This document shows, in pieces, positions 9,049 to 19,228 of a stretch of DNA of 33,519 nucleotides (positions within the stretch are counted from its first letter, which is position 1; the number at the start of each line of letters is the position of its first letter). The stretch covers positions 1-33,519 of the forward strand of contig RXIW01000042.1 of the NCBI GenBank assembly GCA_003989065.1, read 5' to 3'. The notes below the pieces were generated by a model. That model did not search any database. It was not told the origin of the DNA and worked only from the letters and a program-made list of their open reading frames with translations. Both the position numbers and the translations under genes were made by a program. This stretch comes from Candidatus Competibacteraceae bacterium (GTDB lineage Bacteria > Pseudomonadota > Gammaproteobacteria > Competibacterales > Competibacteraceae).

Positions 9049-9717
9049 CTATGCCGCCGCCGTCTCGCGCAGGCTGATGATCGGCCAACCTCGGGCCTGG
9101 GCCTGTTCATGCAGGATCGGATCGGGGTCTACCACTACCGGATGGGTAACTTGGCCCAGCAAGGGCAGGTCGTTGTGGGAATCGCTGTAGAACCAGCTGT
9201 CGGCGAGGTCGTGGCCGGTTTCCGCCAGCCAGGCGTTCAGCCGTTCTACCTTGCCCTGCTGGAAACAGGGGATACCGAGCGGCCGACCGGTGTAACGACC
9301 GTCGACGAATTCCACCTCGGTCGCCAACAGATGGGCGACGCCCAGGCGTTCGGCGATGGGGGCGGTGATGAAACGGTTGGTGGCGGTGATGATCAGCAGG
9401 GTGTCGCCGGCGGTCCGGTGCCGTTCCAGCAAGGCTACCGCCTTGGGCAACAGGATCGGCTCGATCTTCTCGGCCAGGAAACGTTCCCGCCAAGCCAGCA
9501 GCTGTTCCAGCGGGTGTTCCGCCAGCGGCTGGAGCATGAACGCCAAAAACTGGTAGATATCCAGCACGCCGTTGCGGTACTCGTCGTAAAAGCGCTGATT
9601 CTCGCGTTCGTAGTATTCGCCGTCGACGATGCCCTGCTCGATCAGAAACCGGCCCCACAGATAATCGCTGTCTCCCTCCAGCAGGGTATTATCGAGATCG
9701 AAAAGCGCCAGACTCAT
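9049..9717 (-). CDS. HAD-superfamily IB phosphatase
   Basis: A 222-residue HAD hydrolase of the phosphoserine phosphatase-like IB subclass. Motif I is DLDNTLL with nucleophile Asp7 and acid/base Asp9, motif II is ITATN, and motif III/IV is SDSHNDLPLL with the Lys of QQGKVERL preceding it. A helical cap lies between about residues 15 and 90. The substrate cannot be read from sequence; relatives in this subclass include phosphoserine- and histidinol-phosphatases and uncharacterised proteins. ATG 9717 is preferred over one 13 codons upstream because GAGGA sits 8 bases before it. It lies between fis and the DAHP synthase gene on the same strand. Confidence 0.85.
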   Translation of the reverse strand: MSLALFDLDNTLLEGDSDYLWGRFLIEQGIVDGEYYERENQRFYDEYRNGVLDIYQFLAFMLQPLAEHPLEQLLAWRERFLAEKIEPILLPKAVALLERHRTAGDTLLIITATNRFITAPIAERLGVAHLLATEVEFVDGRYTGRPLGIPCFQQGKVERLNAWLAETGHDLADSWFYSDSHNDLPLLGQVTHPVVVDPDPILHEQAQARGWPIISLRETAAA

Positions 9718-9765
9718 ATCCTCGTTCCTCGTAGCCTGCAAGCGAAATGGGGTCATGGCGTCGAT

Positions 9766-10035
9766 TCAGCCGAGACCGTACTGGCGTAGTTTCTTGCGCA
9801 GCGTGCCCCGGTTGATGCCGAGGATCAGGGCCGCCCGGCTCTGGTTGCCTTGGGTGAATTTCATCACGCTTTCCAACAGCGGCGGCTCCACTTCCTGCAA
9901 CACCAGATCGTACAGGTTGCTGGGTGCCTGGCCGCCAAGATTGTGGAAGTAGATGCGCAAGGTCTCCTGAACGTGATCGCGCAGGGGCGTGGCGGGCAGC
10001 AGATCGATCGGCGGGTCCTGATGATAAATGCTCAT
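9766..10035 (-). CDS. fis: DNA-binding protein Fis
   Basis: An 89-residue nucleoid-associated regulator that bends DNA and activates stable-RNA promoters. The C-terminal half closely matches E. coli Fis, with [18 protein letters not shown] (helix B region) and a helix-turn-helix [20 protein letters not shown] ending in QYGLG. The N-terminal arm is about ten residues shorter than in E. coli (98 aa) and diverged. Its ATG overlaps the dusB stop as ATGA. The dusB-fis pair is a gammaproteobacterial hallmark. Expression in E. coli is strongly growth-phase dependent; the same is likely here but not shown. Confidence 0.96.
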   Translation of the reverse strand: MSIYHQDPPIDLLPATPLRDHVQETLRIYFHNLGGQAPSNLYDLVLQEVEPPLLESVMKFTQGNQSRAALILGINRGTLRKKLRQYGLG

Positions 10036-11018
10036 GCGGCTAACGGTTCCTTATGCGCCAGATGTTCGAAAAAGGCCCGGGCCAGCGCGAATTGCCCGAG
10101 GGAGTGGTCGATCAGGTTCACCTGTGCCCGGAATGCAGCCCCTTCGCGCCAGGGCTGGCTGTACCAGGCCAGATGTTTGCGGGCGATGCGGACGCCGGCG
10201 GTCTCGCCGTAAAACGCGTACAGACTTTCCAGGTGCGCCGCGACCCACTGGCCGATGTCCGTCGGCGAGGGCGGGGGTAGCTGTTCACCGGTGGCCAGAT
10301 AATGGGCGATTTCGCGGAAAATCCAGGGCCGGCCCTGTGCGCCGCGGCCGATCATCACCGCCGCCGCCCCGGTCTCGTCCAGCACTCGGCGGGCCTGTTC
10401 GGGACGGGTAATGTCGCCGTTGGCGATGACCGGAATGGCGACCGCCTGCCGGATGGCGCGGATGCCAGCGTAATCGACCGGACCGGTATAACCGCTGTCC
10501 CGGGTGCGGCCATGGACTGCCAGCGCCTGGATGCCGGCCTGTTCGGCGATGCGGGCGATGGTGACGCCGTTGCGGTGCGCGGCATCCCAGCCAAGCCGGA
10601 TCTTCAGAGTGACCGGGACGGTTGCCGCTTTGACCACCGTGTCGAGGATGCGGCCGACCAGGGCTTCGTCGCGCAACAGCGCCGCTCCGGCCAGCGCACC
10701 GCACACCTTCTTGGCGGGACAGCCCATGTTGATGTCGATGATCTGAGCGCCATGCTCGACGTTCAGCCGGGCGGCTTCGGCCATGGTCTGCGGGTCGGTC
10801 CCGAGCAGCTGCACGCTGCGCGGACCCGGTTCGCCGCTGTGATCCAGGCGCAGGCGAGTCTTGCGGCTATCCCACAACCGTCGGTTGGTACTCACCATCT
10901 CCGAGACCGTCAATCCTGCACCCAGCCGCCGACACAATTGCCGAAACGGCCGATCGCTGACGCCGGCCATTGGCGCCAGAAACACGGGCGGAAACAAGGC
11001 GTAGGGGCCGATCTGCAT
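10032..11018 (-). CDS. dusB: tRNA-dihydrouridine synthase DusB
   Basis: A 328-residue FMN enzyme that reduces specific uridines in the tRNA D-loop with NADPH. It has an N-terminal TIM barrel: [17 protein letters not shown] (13-29), SVQLLGTDP (68-76), and the catalytic Cys100 in [10 protein letters not shown]. Then come [22 protein letters not shown] and the FMN phosphate site [15 protein letters not shown]-terminal helical tRNA-binding domain follows. The usual Asn-Arg/Lys after AKKV is replaced by Cys-Gly-Ala. ATG 11018 is chosen because the frame upstream of it is shadow sequence antisense-free of any Dus homology, and this start gives the family N-terminus [19 protein letters not shown]. 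Confidence 0.95.
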   Translation of the reverse strand: MQIGPYALFPPVFLAPMAGVSDRPFRQLCRRLGAGLTVSEMVSTNRRLWDSRKTRLRLDHSGEPGPRSVQLLGTDPQTMAEAARLNVEHGAQIIDINMGCPAKKVCGALAGAALLRDEALVGRILDTVVKAATVPVTLKIRLGWDAAHRNGVTIARIAEQAGIQALAVHGRTRDSGYTGPVDYAGIRAIRQAVAIPVIANGDITRPEQARRVLDETGAAAVMIGRGAQGRPWIFREIAHYLATGEQLPPPSPTDIGQWVAAHLESLYAFYGETAGVRIARKHLAWYSQPWREGAAFRAQVNLIDHSLGQFALARAFFEHLAHKEPLAA

Positions 11019-11048
11019 GGGGACCAGTGACCTGGGAAAAGGGGCAAT

Positions 11049-11054
11049 ATTGTA
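11049..11054 (-). promoter_or_regulatory. Candidate -10 box upstream of dusB-fis
   Basis: TACAAT on the minus strand lies about 30 bases before the dusB ATG in an 89-base gap after prmA. A -35 box is poor (TTCATC at 17-bp spacing). It is supported mainly by the match of the -10 hexamer and by the need for a separate fis promoter. Confidence 0.3.
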
Positions 11055-11107
11055 CCGGAATGCCGTCCGGGGATGAAGCGAACGAGGCGGCTCCAGCAGT
11101 GGGACAG

Positions 11108-12013
11108 CTAGGGACTGCGCCGCACCCCGTCCAGCAGAACCCAGTCCTCGCGTTGTTGCAGCGGGCCGAAGGCAAAATCGTGGGCGAACGCCATCTGCAC
11201 CGCATCGGCGTGTTGTGCGAGGATGCCGGACAGTACCAGATGACCGCCCGGCTTGACCCGTCGCGCCAGTTCCGGGGCCAGCCGCACCAGCACCCCGGCC
11301 AGGATATTGGCGACCAGGATATCGACGGTCAGCGCGCCGGGCAGTTCGGTCGGATGACTCAGTTCGATATGATCTTCGACCTCGTTTTCCGCGGCGTTGG
11401 CGTCGCTGGCCAGCAGAGCCTGGGGATCGATGTCGACCGCCCATACCCGTCGCGCCCCCAGTTTGGCGGCGGCGATGGCCAGAATACCGGAGCCGCAGCC
11501 GTAATCCAGCACGGTGCGATTGGCCAACTCGCGGCCCTCCAGCCATTCCAGGCAGAGCGCTGTGGTCGGATGGGTGCCGGTGCCGAAGGCCAGGCCGGGG
11601 TCCAGCCGGATGTGGATGCCGGTCGGATCGGGCGGTGTCTGGCAGGTTGGGCAGATCCACAGCCGTTGACCGAAGCGCATCGGATGGAAATTGTCCATCC
11701 AGGCCCGCACCCAGTCCCGTTCCTCCAGAGTCGTTAGCCGGCATTCCGGCAGGATGGGGGCGTGTAGGAACCGCTGCAACTGTTTCTTGGTGACCTCGAT
11801 GTCGGTATGGGCGTCGAACAGTCCGGTCACCCGGGTTTGGCTCCAGAGCGGGGTTTCGCCCGGTCCTGGCTCCAGCACCGGCTGGTCGCCGGCATCCTCC
11901 AGCGTGACGGCCAGCGCCCCCGCCTGCAGCAGAGCGTCTTCCAGTTGTTCGGGACTGTGGTCGATGGCTTCGAGAGTCAGTTGCAGCCAGGGTGCGGTCG
12001 CATCGTCGCTCAT
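11108..12013 (-). CDS. prmA: Ribosomal protein L11 methyltransferase PrmA
   Basis: A 301-residue SAM-dependent enzyme that trimethylates ribosomal protein L11. An N-terminal substrate-recognition domain (about 1-90) is joined through the conserved WMDNFHPMRFGQRLWICP segment (105-122) to a Rossmann methyltransferase domain. That domain holds DPGLAFGTGTHPTT (138-151), motif I LDYGCGSGILAIA (169-181), the acidic VDID (193-196) and the NPPY-equivalent VANILAG (234-240). ATG 12013 gives the family length; an upstream ATG at 12064 would add 17 unrelated residues. Both lack a strong ribosome-binding site. It follows accC by 82 bases. Confidence 0.95.
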   Translation of the reverse strand: MSDDATAPWLQLTLEAIDHSPEQLEDALLQAGALAVTLEDAGDQPVLEPGPGETPLWSQTRVTGLFDAHTDIEVTKKQLQRFLHAPILPECRLTTLEERDWVRAWMDNFHPMRFGQRLWICPTCQTPPDPTGIHIRLDPGLAFGTGTHPTTALCLEWLEGRELANRTVLDYGCGSGILAIAAAKLGARRVWAVDIDPQALLASDANAAENEVEDHIELSHPTELPGALTVDILVANILAGVLVRLAPELARRVKPGGHLVLSGILAQHADAVQMAFAHDFAFGPLQQREDWVLLDGVRRSP

Positions 12014-12095
12014 GGGGATCGTGGCCTTTACCGGTTCCAGTGAATAAAGCCTAGCGCATCGCATCCTGCCCTGCCCAATCCGGGCGCGCGCGCTG

Positions 12096-13442
12096 TCAGC
12101 GGCTTTCGAGTAACTGCTTTTCCAGATAGTGGATATCGGTGCCGCCGGTGATGAAGCGGGCGTCGCTCAGGATGCGCCGGTGCAGGGGGGCGTTGGTCTT
12201 GATCCCCTCGATCACCAGTTCGGCCAGAGCGTTGCGCATCCGGGCGATGGCCGCCTGGCGAGTTTCGCCATGCGCGATCAGCTTGCCGATCATCGAATCG
12301 TAGTTGGGAGGAACCCGATAGCCGTTGTAAAGATGGGAATCCACTCGGATGCCCGGTCCGCCCGGCGGGTGATACTGGACCACTGTACCGGGCGAAGGCA
12401 CGAATTTATCCGGGTCTTCGGCGTTCAGCCGGCATTCGATGGCGTGGCCTTGGATGCGGATCTGGTCTTGCCGGTAACCGAGTTCTTCCCCGGCTGCGAT
12501 GCGTAATTGCGCCTTGACGATGTCCACCCCGGTAATCAGCTCGGTCACCGGGTGTTCGACCTGCACCCGGGTGTTCATCTCGATGAAGTAGAACTGGTCA
12601 TCCTGGTACAGGAACTCGAAGGTACCCGCGCCCCGGTAACCGATGCGTTGGCAGGCTTCCACGCAAATCTGGCCAATGCGCTGGCGTTGCTCGGCACTGA
12701 TGCCGGGGGCCGGCGCTTCCTCGATGACTTTCTGATGGCGGCGCTGCATCGAACAGTCGCGCTCGCCCAGATGGATGGCGTTGCCGAGGGTGTCGGCCAG
12801 TACCTGGATTTCCACGTGACGGGGGTGGTCCAGGTATTTTTCCATGTACACCGTCGGGTTGCCGAAGGCGGCGTTGGCTTCGCTACGGGTCAGATCGAGC
12901 GTGGTGAGCAGCGCGGCTTCGCCGTTGACCACCCGCATGCCACGTCCACCGCCACCACCGGCGGCTTTGATGATGATCGGATAGCCGATCTGGTGGGCGA
13001 TGCGCAGATTTTCCTGGTCATCGTCACCCAGCGGTCCGTCCGAACCGGGCACGCAGGGAACGCCGGCCTCCTTCATGGTGCGGATGGCGGACACCTTGTC
13101 GCCCATCAGGCGGATGGTCTCCGGACGGGGGCCGATGAAGATGAAGCCGCTCTGTTCGACTCGCTCGGCGAAATCGGCGTTTTCCGACAGGAAGCCGTAG
13201 CCGGGATGGATCGCCACGGCATCGGTGACCTCGGCAGCGCTGATGATCGCTGGCATGTTCAGATAGCTGTCGGCGGCGGGCGGTGGGCCGATGCAGACGG
13301 TTTCGTCGGCCAGACGCACATGCTTGAGGTCGCGATCGACGGTGGAATGCACCGCGACCGTACGAATGCCCAGTTCCCGACAGGCACGCAGGATGCGCAG
13401 GGCGATTTCCCCGCGATTGGCAATGACGACTTTTTCCAGCAT
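12096..13442 (-). CDS. accC: Biotin carboxylase, acetyl-CoA carboxylase subunit AccC
   Basis: A 448-residue ATP-grasp enzyme that carboxylates biotin on AccB using bicarbonate, the first half-reaction of acetyl-CoA carboxylase. It starts with [20 protein letters not shown]. The glycine-rich ATP loop is [12 protein letters not shown] (about 159-170), [17 protein letters not shown] carries the conserved lysine, and [14 protein letters not shown] holds the metal and catalytic residues. The C-terminal domain has [13 protein letters not shown] and [11 protein letters not shown]. The length equals that of E. coli AccC (449). It starts 10 bases after accB, and the pair forms the usual accBC unit. 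Confidence 0.98.
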   Translation of the reverse strand: MLEKVVIANRGEIALRILRACRELGIRTVAVHSTVDRDLKHVRLADETVCIGPPPAADSYLNMPAIISAAEVTDAVAIHPGYGFLSENADFAERVEQSGFIFIGPRPETIRLMGDKVSAIRTMKEAGVPCVPGSDGPLGDDDQENLRIAHQIGYPIIIKAAGGGGGRGMRVVNGEAALLTTLDLTRSEANAAFGNPTVYMEKYLDHPRHVEIQVLADTLGNAIHLGERDCSMQRRHQKVIEEAPAPGISAEQRQRIGQICVEACQRIGYRGAGTFEFLYQDDQFYFIEMNTRVQVEHPVTELITGVDIVKAQLRIAAGEELGYRQDQIRIQGHAIECRLNAEDPDKFVPSPGTVVQYHPPGGPGIRVDSHLYNGYRVPPNYDSMIGKLIAHGETRQAAIARMRNALAELVIEGIKTNAPLHRRILSDARFITGGTDIHYLEKQLLESR

Positions 13443-13452
13443 GGCGGGCGGA

Positions 13453-13944
13453 CTATTCGATCACCAGCAGCGGCTGGTCGTATTCAACCGGCTGACCGTT
13501 CTCGGCCAGGATGCGGGTGATCGTGCCGGCGTGATCGGCCTCGATCTGATTGAACATCTTCATGGCTTCGATGATGCAGACCGGGTCGCCGACATTGACG
13601 TGCTGGCCGATTTCGACGAATGGCTTGGAACCGGGCGAGGCCGAACGGTAGAAGGTGCCCACCATTGGCGAGCGCAACACATTGCCCTTGAGGGGCTCCG
13701 CCGCGGGTTCCGCAGCTGTAGGGGGTGGCGTTGGTATCGCAGGAGCCTGGGTGGACAGTGCGGGTGGCAAGCCATAGGCGGGCGCGGCCCACAGGGCTTG
13801 TGGCGACATGACGGCCGGAGCGCCGCCACCGGGGTGGCGACTGATTCGGACCGAATCCTCGCCCTCCTTGATTTCGATTTCGGCGACGCCCGAACTTTCG
13901 AGCAATTCGATCAGTTTCTTGATCTTGCGGATATCCATCGGCAT
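13453..13944 (-). CDS. accB: Biotin carboxyl carrier protein AccB
   Basis: A 163-residue carrier that holds the biotin of acetyl-CoA carboxylase. The N-terminal helix ([16 protein letters not shown], then [13 protein letters not shown]) is typical. A Pro/Ala-rich linker spans about 41-86, and the biotinyl domain (about 87-163) carries the biotin lysine Lys129 in EAMKM plus the PMVGTFYRS...SPG thumb element. Two ATGs lie six bases apart (13944 and 13938); E. coli AccB begins at the second (MDIRK). Neither has an obvious ribosome-binding site, and with only 5 bases after aroQ, coupled translation is likely. Confidence 0.96.
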   Translation of the reverse strand: MPMDIRKIKKLIELLESSGVAEIEIKEGEDSVRISRHPGGGAPAVMSPQALWAAPAYGLPPALSTQAPAIPTPPPTAAEPAAEPLKGNVLRSPMVGTFYRSASPGSKPFVEIGQHVNVGDPVCIIEAMKMFNQIEADHAGTITRILAENGQPVEYDQPLLVIE

Positions 13945-13949
13945 GGCGG

Positions 13950-14402
13950 TCACCGGCGTGGCGTAGCGAGGTAATGGTCGGCGGCGCGCAGCGCCAGCTC
14001 GTAGCCGTGCGCGCCCAAGCCGCTGATGACGCCAACGGCAATATCGGACAGATAGGAATGATGGCGGAACGGTTCGCGGGCGAACACGTTGGACAGGTGG
14101 ATCTCGATGAATGGAATGCGCACCCCGAGCAAGGCGTCCCGCAGCGCCACGCTGGTATGGGTGAAGGCGGCTGGGTTGATGAGGATGAAGGCGACTTCGT
14201 CCTCGCGCGCCGCGTGGATGCGTTCGATCAGGGCGTGCTCGGCGTTGCTCTGGAAACAGGCCAGCTGGTGCGATCCCAGGGTTTGCGCCAGTTCCTGGCA
14301 GCGTCGTTCGATGCTGGCGAGGGTGTCGGCACCATAGATGCCCGGTTCGCGGGTGCCCAGCAGGTTGAGATTCGGGCCGTTGAGTAACAGCAGTTTTGCC
14401 AT
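13950..14402 (-). CDS. aroQ: 3-dehydroquinate dehydratase, type II
   Basis: A 150-residue type II dehydroquinase, which forms dodecamers and converts 3-dehydroquinate to 3-dehydroshikimate by trans elimination. Catalytic residues are visible: Tyr23 in GIYG, the mobile-loop Arg18 in TREP, Asn76 in [10 protein letters not shown], His102 in IHLSN, and Arg113 in EPFRHHS. The gene heads aroQ-accB-accC, an order common in gammaproteobacteria that lack a type I enzyme. An upstream ATG at 14426 would add 8 residues; the 14402 start gives the canonical [13 protein letters not shown]. Confidence 0.96.
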   Translation of the reverse strand: MAKLLLLNGPNLNLLGTREPGIYGADTLASIERRCQELAQTLGSHQLACFQSNAEHALIERIHAAREDEVAFILINPAAFTHTSVALRDALLGVRIPFIEIHLSNVFAREPFRHHSYLSDIAVGVISGLGAHGYELALRAADHYLATPRR

Positions 14403-14438
14403 GGGTGAAGCGGAGATCCTTACCATTTGAAGGGCGCG

Positions 14439-14467
14439 ATTCTGCATCATGCCCGGTTGGGTGTCCA
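14439..14467 (-). promoter_or_regulatory. Candidate sigma70-like promoter of aroQ-accBC
   Basis: On the minus strand, TGGACA (14467-14462) is separated by 17 bases from CAGAAT (14444-14439), about 37 bases upstream of the aroQ ATG. The -35 box is five of six and the -10 box four of six to consensus. It is the best pair in the 143-base gap after dsbD. Confidence 0.35.
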
Positions 14468-14483
14468 GCGACATGAAACCGCA

Positions 14484-14540
14484 AAATTCCCGCCGATAGC
14501 CGCATGTTGGCGGCAGATGTCGACCAAAGTGTCTTGGTCG
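14484..14540 (-). terminator. Stem-loops after dsbD, candidate terminator
   Basis: Just beyond the minus-strand dsbD stop, CGACCAA (14521-14527) pairs with TTGGTCG (14534-14540) around a 6-nt loop. Further on, a CCGCC/GGCGG stem (14490-14494 with 14509-14513) is followed on the minus strand by GAATTTT. The second resembles a modest intrinsic terminator. The first lacks a U tract. Confidence 0.45.
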
Positions 14541-14545
14541 CCCGT

Positions 14546-16420
14546 TCAATTTTTTCCTGCCGGCAGGGTGCGCAGATGGGCGGCGAACGGCGCGGCTTCC
14601 ACGAAACCGACCACTCGATGTCCGCTGCGTTCCCGACCATCGGGGCCGAAGAACAGAATGGCCGGTGGACCGATGAGGCCGAAGCGCTTGAGCAGGGTCT
14701 GGTCGGCGGCGTCGTTGGCGGTCACGTCGGCGCGTAGGGTGACCATGTCGGCTAGCGCCGCCTGGACGGTGGGATCGGCGAAGGTATAGCGCTCCATTTC
14801 CTTGCAGCTCACGCACCAGTCGGCATAGAAATCCAGCATCACCGGCCGGCCGTTGGCCGCGCCCACCGCCTGTTCCACCTCGGCTACGGTCTTGACGGTT
14901 CGGAAGCGGGGTTGCTGGGTTGCGTTGGAGGCTTGGGCGACCAGGCCGATCCCGCGTAGCGGTTGCCAGGGATCGCGTCCGCCGGCCGCTACGCCCACCA
15001 GCAGCAAGATGCCGTAGATCAGCAACACCAGCCCCAGACCCTTGATCAGCGTGCGCCAGGCTGGCGCGCCGTGCACTGCCGGTTGCAGCGCGCCCATGTA
15101 GGTGGCAGTCACGATCAGCAGAGTCGCCCACAACACCATGGTCAGGGCCGCTGGCAGGATGCGTTCCAGCAACCACAGCGCCACCCCCAGCAACAGTACC
15201 CCGAAGACCGACTTGGTGCGCTCCATCCAGTGGCCGGCGCGTGGCAGCCAGTGGCCGGCCGAAGCGCCGATGATCAGCAGGGGCGCGCCCATGCCCAGGC
15301 TCAGGGCGAACAGCGCTGCCGCGCCCAGCGTCACATTGCCGGTGACGGCGATGAAGCTCAGCGCGCCGATCAGCGGCGGTGCGACGCAGGGACCGACGAT
15401 CAACGCCGACAACAGGCCCATCACCGCCACCCCGGCATGATGGCCGCCGCGCTGGCGGTTGCTCCAGGCCACCAGCCGATTCTGCAGTGCGCCCGGCAAT
15501 TGCAGGTCGTACAGCCCGAACATCGACAAGGCCAGCAGGAGGAAGAGACCGCTGAACGCGCCGATCACCCAGGGATTTTGGAACCATGCCTGGACGTTTT
15601 GCCCCAACAACGCCGCCAGCACGCCAGCGATGGTATAGGTTACCGCCATGGCCAGTACGTAGGTCAGCGACAGCAGGATCGCCCGGCGGCGGGTCAGGTT
15701 GGCGCCCTGTCCGGCGATCAGGCTGGACAGGATCGGGATCATCGGGAAGATGCAGGGAGTAAAGGCCAACAACAGACCGAAACCGAAGAAGGCGGGAATG
15801 GCCAGGAAGCGCTGTTCGTCCAGCAGCCGGGCCAGCCGATCCTGCTCGGCGTCGCCGCCGGCCGGTTTCGGTGTCGCCGTCGCTTGGGTAGCGTCGACTG
15901 CCGGGGATGCGGTGGGTGGCGTGGAGGCCGTAGAGGCGGCGGCGAGCGCCGGCAGGCTGACGGTGACGGTCTGACTCAGCGGCGGATAGCACACCCCGAC
16001 TTCGGCGCAGCCTTGGTAATCGGCCTTGACGCTGATGTCCTGCGCGCCGGCGCTGGCCGCATCGCGTTGCAGATGGGCCACCAGCACGGCTTCGTTGTGA
16101 TAGATTTCCTGGCGGCCGAAGTGGGGGTCATCCTTGGGCTCGCCGGCGGCGATGTCGGTGCCGACGATCTGGATGCCCGGTGCGTTCGGGATGCTCAGCT
16201 GGAATTTATCGCGATAGAGGTAATAGCCGGGCGCAATCAGCCAGCGGGCTTCGAGCGTCTGTGGGTCGGTTGCGCTGAGGGTCAATTGGAAGGCTTGGTC
16301 GGCTTCCAGAATCTTGTCTCGCGGCGAACCGCCCAACCGGTCGAACAGGCCAGCCATCGCCGGCATGGCGACCAGCACCAGCCACAACAGTCCAAACTCG
16401 GCGCGGACGAGATGTTTCAT
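14546..16420 (-). CDS. dsbD: Thiol:disulfide interchange protein DsbD
   Basis: A 624-residue inner-membrane reductant carrier that passes electrons from cytoplasmic thioredoxin to periplasmic DsbC, DsbG and CcmG. All six functional cysteines are present. The N-terminal periplasmic domain follows a signal peptide ending near AMA-G and has Cys138/Cys144 ([13 protein letters not shown]). The eight-helix core has Cys223 (FTPCIFPM) and Cys345 (VGPCVAPP), and the C-terminal thioredoxin domain has Cys536/Cys539 (DWCVSCK). A Ser/Ala/Pro/Thr-rich linker (about 158-190) joins the first two parts. ATG 16420 overlaps the cutA stop as ATGA; the 54-codon upstream extension is shadow sequence. cutA-dsbD is also the E. 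coli order. Confidence 0.96.
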   Translation of the reverse strand: MKHLVRAEFGLLWLVLVAMPAMAGLFDRLGGSPRDKILEADQAFQLTLSATDPQTLEARWLIAPGYYLYRDKFQLSIPNAPGIQIVGTDIAAGEPKDDPHFGRQEIYHNEAVLVAHLQRDAASAGAQDISVKADYQGCAEVGVCYPPLSQTVTVSLPALAAASTASTPPTASPAVDATQATATPKPAGGDAEQDRLARLLDEQRFLAIPAFFGFGLLLAFTPCIFPMIPILSSLIAGQGANLTRRRAILLSLTYVLAMAVTYTIAGVLAALLGQNVQAWFQNPWVIGAFSGLFLLLALSMFGLYDLQLPGALQNRLVAWSNRQRGGHHAGVAVMGLLSALIVGPCVAPPLIGALSFIAVTGNVTLGAAALFALSLGMGAPLLIIGASAGHWLPRAGHWMERTKSVFGVLLLGVALWLLERILPAALTMVLWATLLIVTATYMGALQPAVHGAPAWRTLIKGLGLVLLIYGILLLVGVAAGGRDPWQPLRGIGLVAQASNATQQPRFRTVKTVAEVEQAVGAANGRPVMLDFYADWCVSCKEMERYTFADPTVQAALADMVTLRADVTANDAADQTLLKRFGLIGPPAILFFGPDGRERSGHRVVGFVEAAPFAAHLRTLPAGKN

Positions 16421-16746
16421 CGAGAGGTTTCCGTGTTGGCGGCAAGCCAGTTCAGATAGGGCGCCGCCCCCGCCTGAATGGGCAGGGCAATGATTTCGGG
16501 CGTCTCGTAGGGATGCAGTTCTTGCAGGCGAGTTTCCAGCAGGGGATAGATGACCTGCCGCGTCTTGATGATCAGCAGGCACTCGCTATCGCGTTGCACT
16601 TGGCCTTCCCAGCGGTAGATCGAGGTGATGCCCGCCACCAGGTTGACGCAGGCGGCGAGGCGCTCGTCGACCAGAGCGGCGGCAAGGCGCTCGGCCACCG
16701 CCTGATCCGGGCAGGTGCAAAAGACCACCAGCGATGGACTGTCCAC
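16417..16746 (-). CDS. cutA: CutA1 divalent-ion tolerance protein
   Basis: A 109-residue trimeric PII-like-fold protein of the CutA1 family, linked to copper tolerance in E. coli though its true function is unsettled. Conserved parts are SLVVFCTCPD, LAACVNLV, SIYRWEGQVQ, LLIIKT and HPYETPEIIALPI, then YLNWL. The GTG at 16746 is preferred because AGAGGA lies 6 bases before it and the protein then has the usual short N-terminus. An ATG at 16767 and a TTG at 16779 are in frame but have no ribosome-binding site. Its stop overlaps the dsbD start. Confidence 0.9.
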   Translation of the reverse strand: MDSPSLVVFCTCPDQAVAERLAAALVDERLAACVNLVAGITSIYRWEGQVQRDSECLLIIKTRQVIYPLLETRLQELHPYETPEIIALPIQAGAAPYLNWLAANTETSR

Positions 16747-16783
16747 GATCGTTCCTCTTTTAGCCATGCGGATTGTCAAGCAA

Positions 16784-16806
16784 GGCCCGCATCGAAGGGG
16801 CGGGCC
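16784..16806. other. GC-rich perfect hairpin upstream of cutA
   Basis: GGCCCGC (16784-16790) and GCGGGCC (16800-16806) form a 7-bp all-GC stem with a 9-nt loop in the divergent cutA-groES gap. If cutA is transcribed from further upstream, it would sit in the cutA leader 38 bases before the GTG. It could attenuate or stabilise that mRNA. No U tract follows on either strand. Confidence 0.5.
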
Positions 16807-16857
16807 GCTACGCAGCTACATAGACCCTGTTCCGTCCGTTTTTCTTCGTCGCTCCCT

Positions 16858-16885
16858 CTTGAAAATTTTCCGGCCCACCCCACCT
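16858..16885 (+). promoter_or_regulatory. Sigma32-like heat-shock promoter of groESL
   Basis: CTTGAAA (16858-16864), a 13-bp spacer, then CCCCACCT (16878-16885). This resembles the sigma32 consensus CTTGAAA-N11-16-CCCCATNT, with one clear deviation in the -10 element (C for T at the sixth position). It lies about 130 bases upstream of groES. Confidence 0.55.
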
Positions 16886-16898
16886 CTTGGCCAACCTC

Positions 16899-16926
16899 TT
16901 GACAAGGGGTTTTCGCTGGCTATTAT
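16899..16926 (+). promoter_or_regulatory. Sigma70-like promoter of groESL
   Basis: A perfect -35 TTGACA (16899-16904) and a near-perfect -10 TATTAT (16921-16926) are separated by 16 bases. The predicted start falls inside the CIRCE element, so HrcA binding would block it. Confidence 0.8.
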
Positions 16927-16952
16927 TGGCACTCAATTAGGGTGAGTGCTAA
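16926..16952. promoter_or_regulatory. CIRCE element (HrcA operator)
   Basis: TTGGCACTC, nine bases, then GAGTGCTAA: eight of nine left-arm bases and all nine right-arm bases match the CIRCE consensus TTAGCACTC-N9-GAGTGCTAA. It overlaps the last base of the -10 box and the predicted start site. HrcA is therefore expected in this organism, though no hrcA gene is in the window. Confidence 0.95.
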
Positions 16953-17016
16953 CAAAAGCAGGCGCCAACTTCTCTGGTCACTGAATACAAGCCATTAGCT
17001 TTTAAGGAGATGATCG

Positions 17017-17307
17017 ATGAACATTCGACCCCTGCATGATCGGGTGCTGGTCAAGCGCGTTGAAGAAGAAACCAAGAGCCCCGGCGGCATCGTCCTGCCC
17101 GGCAGCGCCGCCGAGAAGCCGTCGCGCGGCACCGTCCAGGCGGTGGGACGCGGTAAGTTGCTGGATAACGGCGACGTGCGTCCCCTGGACGTCAAGGCCG
17201 GCGATCACATCCTGTTCGGCAAGTATTCGGGCAGCGAAGTCAAGGTGGACGGCGAAGAGCTGATCATCATGCGCGAAGACGAAATCATGGCGGTTATCGA
17301 GAAGTAA
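17017..17307 (+). CDS. groES: Co-chaperonin GroES
   Basis: A 96-residue heptameric lid of the GroEL folding chamber. It shows the N-terminal [14 protein letters not shown] strand, the mobile loop around [20 protein letters not shown], and the [13 protein letters not shown] and [16 protein letters not shown] segments. AAGGAGA (17004-17010) sits 6 bases before the ATG. It is first in the groESL operon and has its promoters and CIRCE operator immediately upstream. Confidence 0.98.
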   Translation: MNIRPLHDRVLVKRVEEETKSPGGIVLPGSAAEKPSRGTVQAVGRGKLLDNGDVRPLDVKAGDHILFGKYSGSEVKVDGEELIIMREDEIMAVIEK

Positions 17308-17354
17308 GCCCGTCATTCATTCGCACCGCTGATCCGACTATTTCAAATTCGTAG

Positions 17355-19007
<1,653 letters not shown>

Positions 19008-19037
19008 TCGCGTCTCCCCGTCGCGCTGTCCGACAAG

Positions 19038-19063
19038 AAGCCCTACTTCGGTAGGGCTTTTTC
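19038..19063 (+). terminator. Rho-independent terminator of groESL
   Basis: AAGCCCTAC (19038-19046), a TTCG tetraloop, then GTAGGGCTT (19051-19059) running into a T tract. A perfect 9-bp stem with a very stable loop, 31 bases after the groEL stop. Confidence 0.95.
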
Positions 19064-19162
19064 GTTGCGGCACGGACAATTCCGACTACGCTGTGTGGAA
19101 AGGGCGACGCATTTCCACTCGTCTCGCCACTGGACCGCTGACGCGGAGCGGAGACATGGCGG

Positions 19163-19190
19163 TTGGATCTGCCGACCGTTCGGCTATCAT
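19163..19190 (+). promoter_or_regulatory. Candidate promoter of the DUF945 gene
   Basis: TTGGAT (19163-19168), 16 bases, then TATCAT (19185-19190). The -10 box is five of six; the -35 box is weaker. It lies in the 314-base gap after groEL, downstream of the terminator, and would give a leader of about 125 bases. Confidence 0.45.
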
Positions 19191-19202
19191 GGTATGTTAC
19201 TC

Positions 19203-19228
19203 GGGATCAGGCGCGCAGCCTGGATCCC
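19203..19228 (+). other. Leader stem-loop before the DUF945 gene
   Basis: GGGATCAGGC (19203-19212) pairs with GCCTGGATCCC (19218-19228) with a single bulged base and a 5-nt loop. It falls at the 5' end of the transcript predicted from the promoter at 19163-19190. No U tract follows at once, so a structured 5' leader is more likely than a terminator. The rest of the gap (19229-19321) holds only a small TCGGA/TCCGA dyad. Confidence 0.45.

Noticed and set aside
11019..11744. 242-codon upstream extension of dusB
   Set aside because: It lies out of frame within prmA, is Arg/Gly-rich and low in complexity, and the normal DusB N-terminus begins at 11018.
14403..15992. Long upstream extension of the aroQ frame
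   Set aside because: It is out-of-frame dsbD sequence; the DHQ dehydratase domain begins at 14402 and has full family length.
14963..16459. 498-codon plus-strand frame opposite dsbD
   Set aside because: Gln/Arg/His-rich translation typical of a shadow frame; dsbD on the other strand has all six functional cysteines.
16774..16779. TTGACA on the minus strand as a cutA -35 box
   Set aside because: No acceptable -10 box follows at 15-19 bases; AGGAAC at 17 bases is the ribosome-binding site region.
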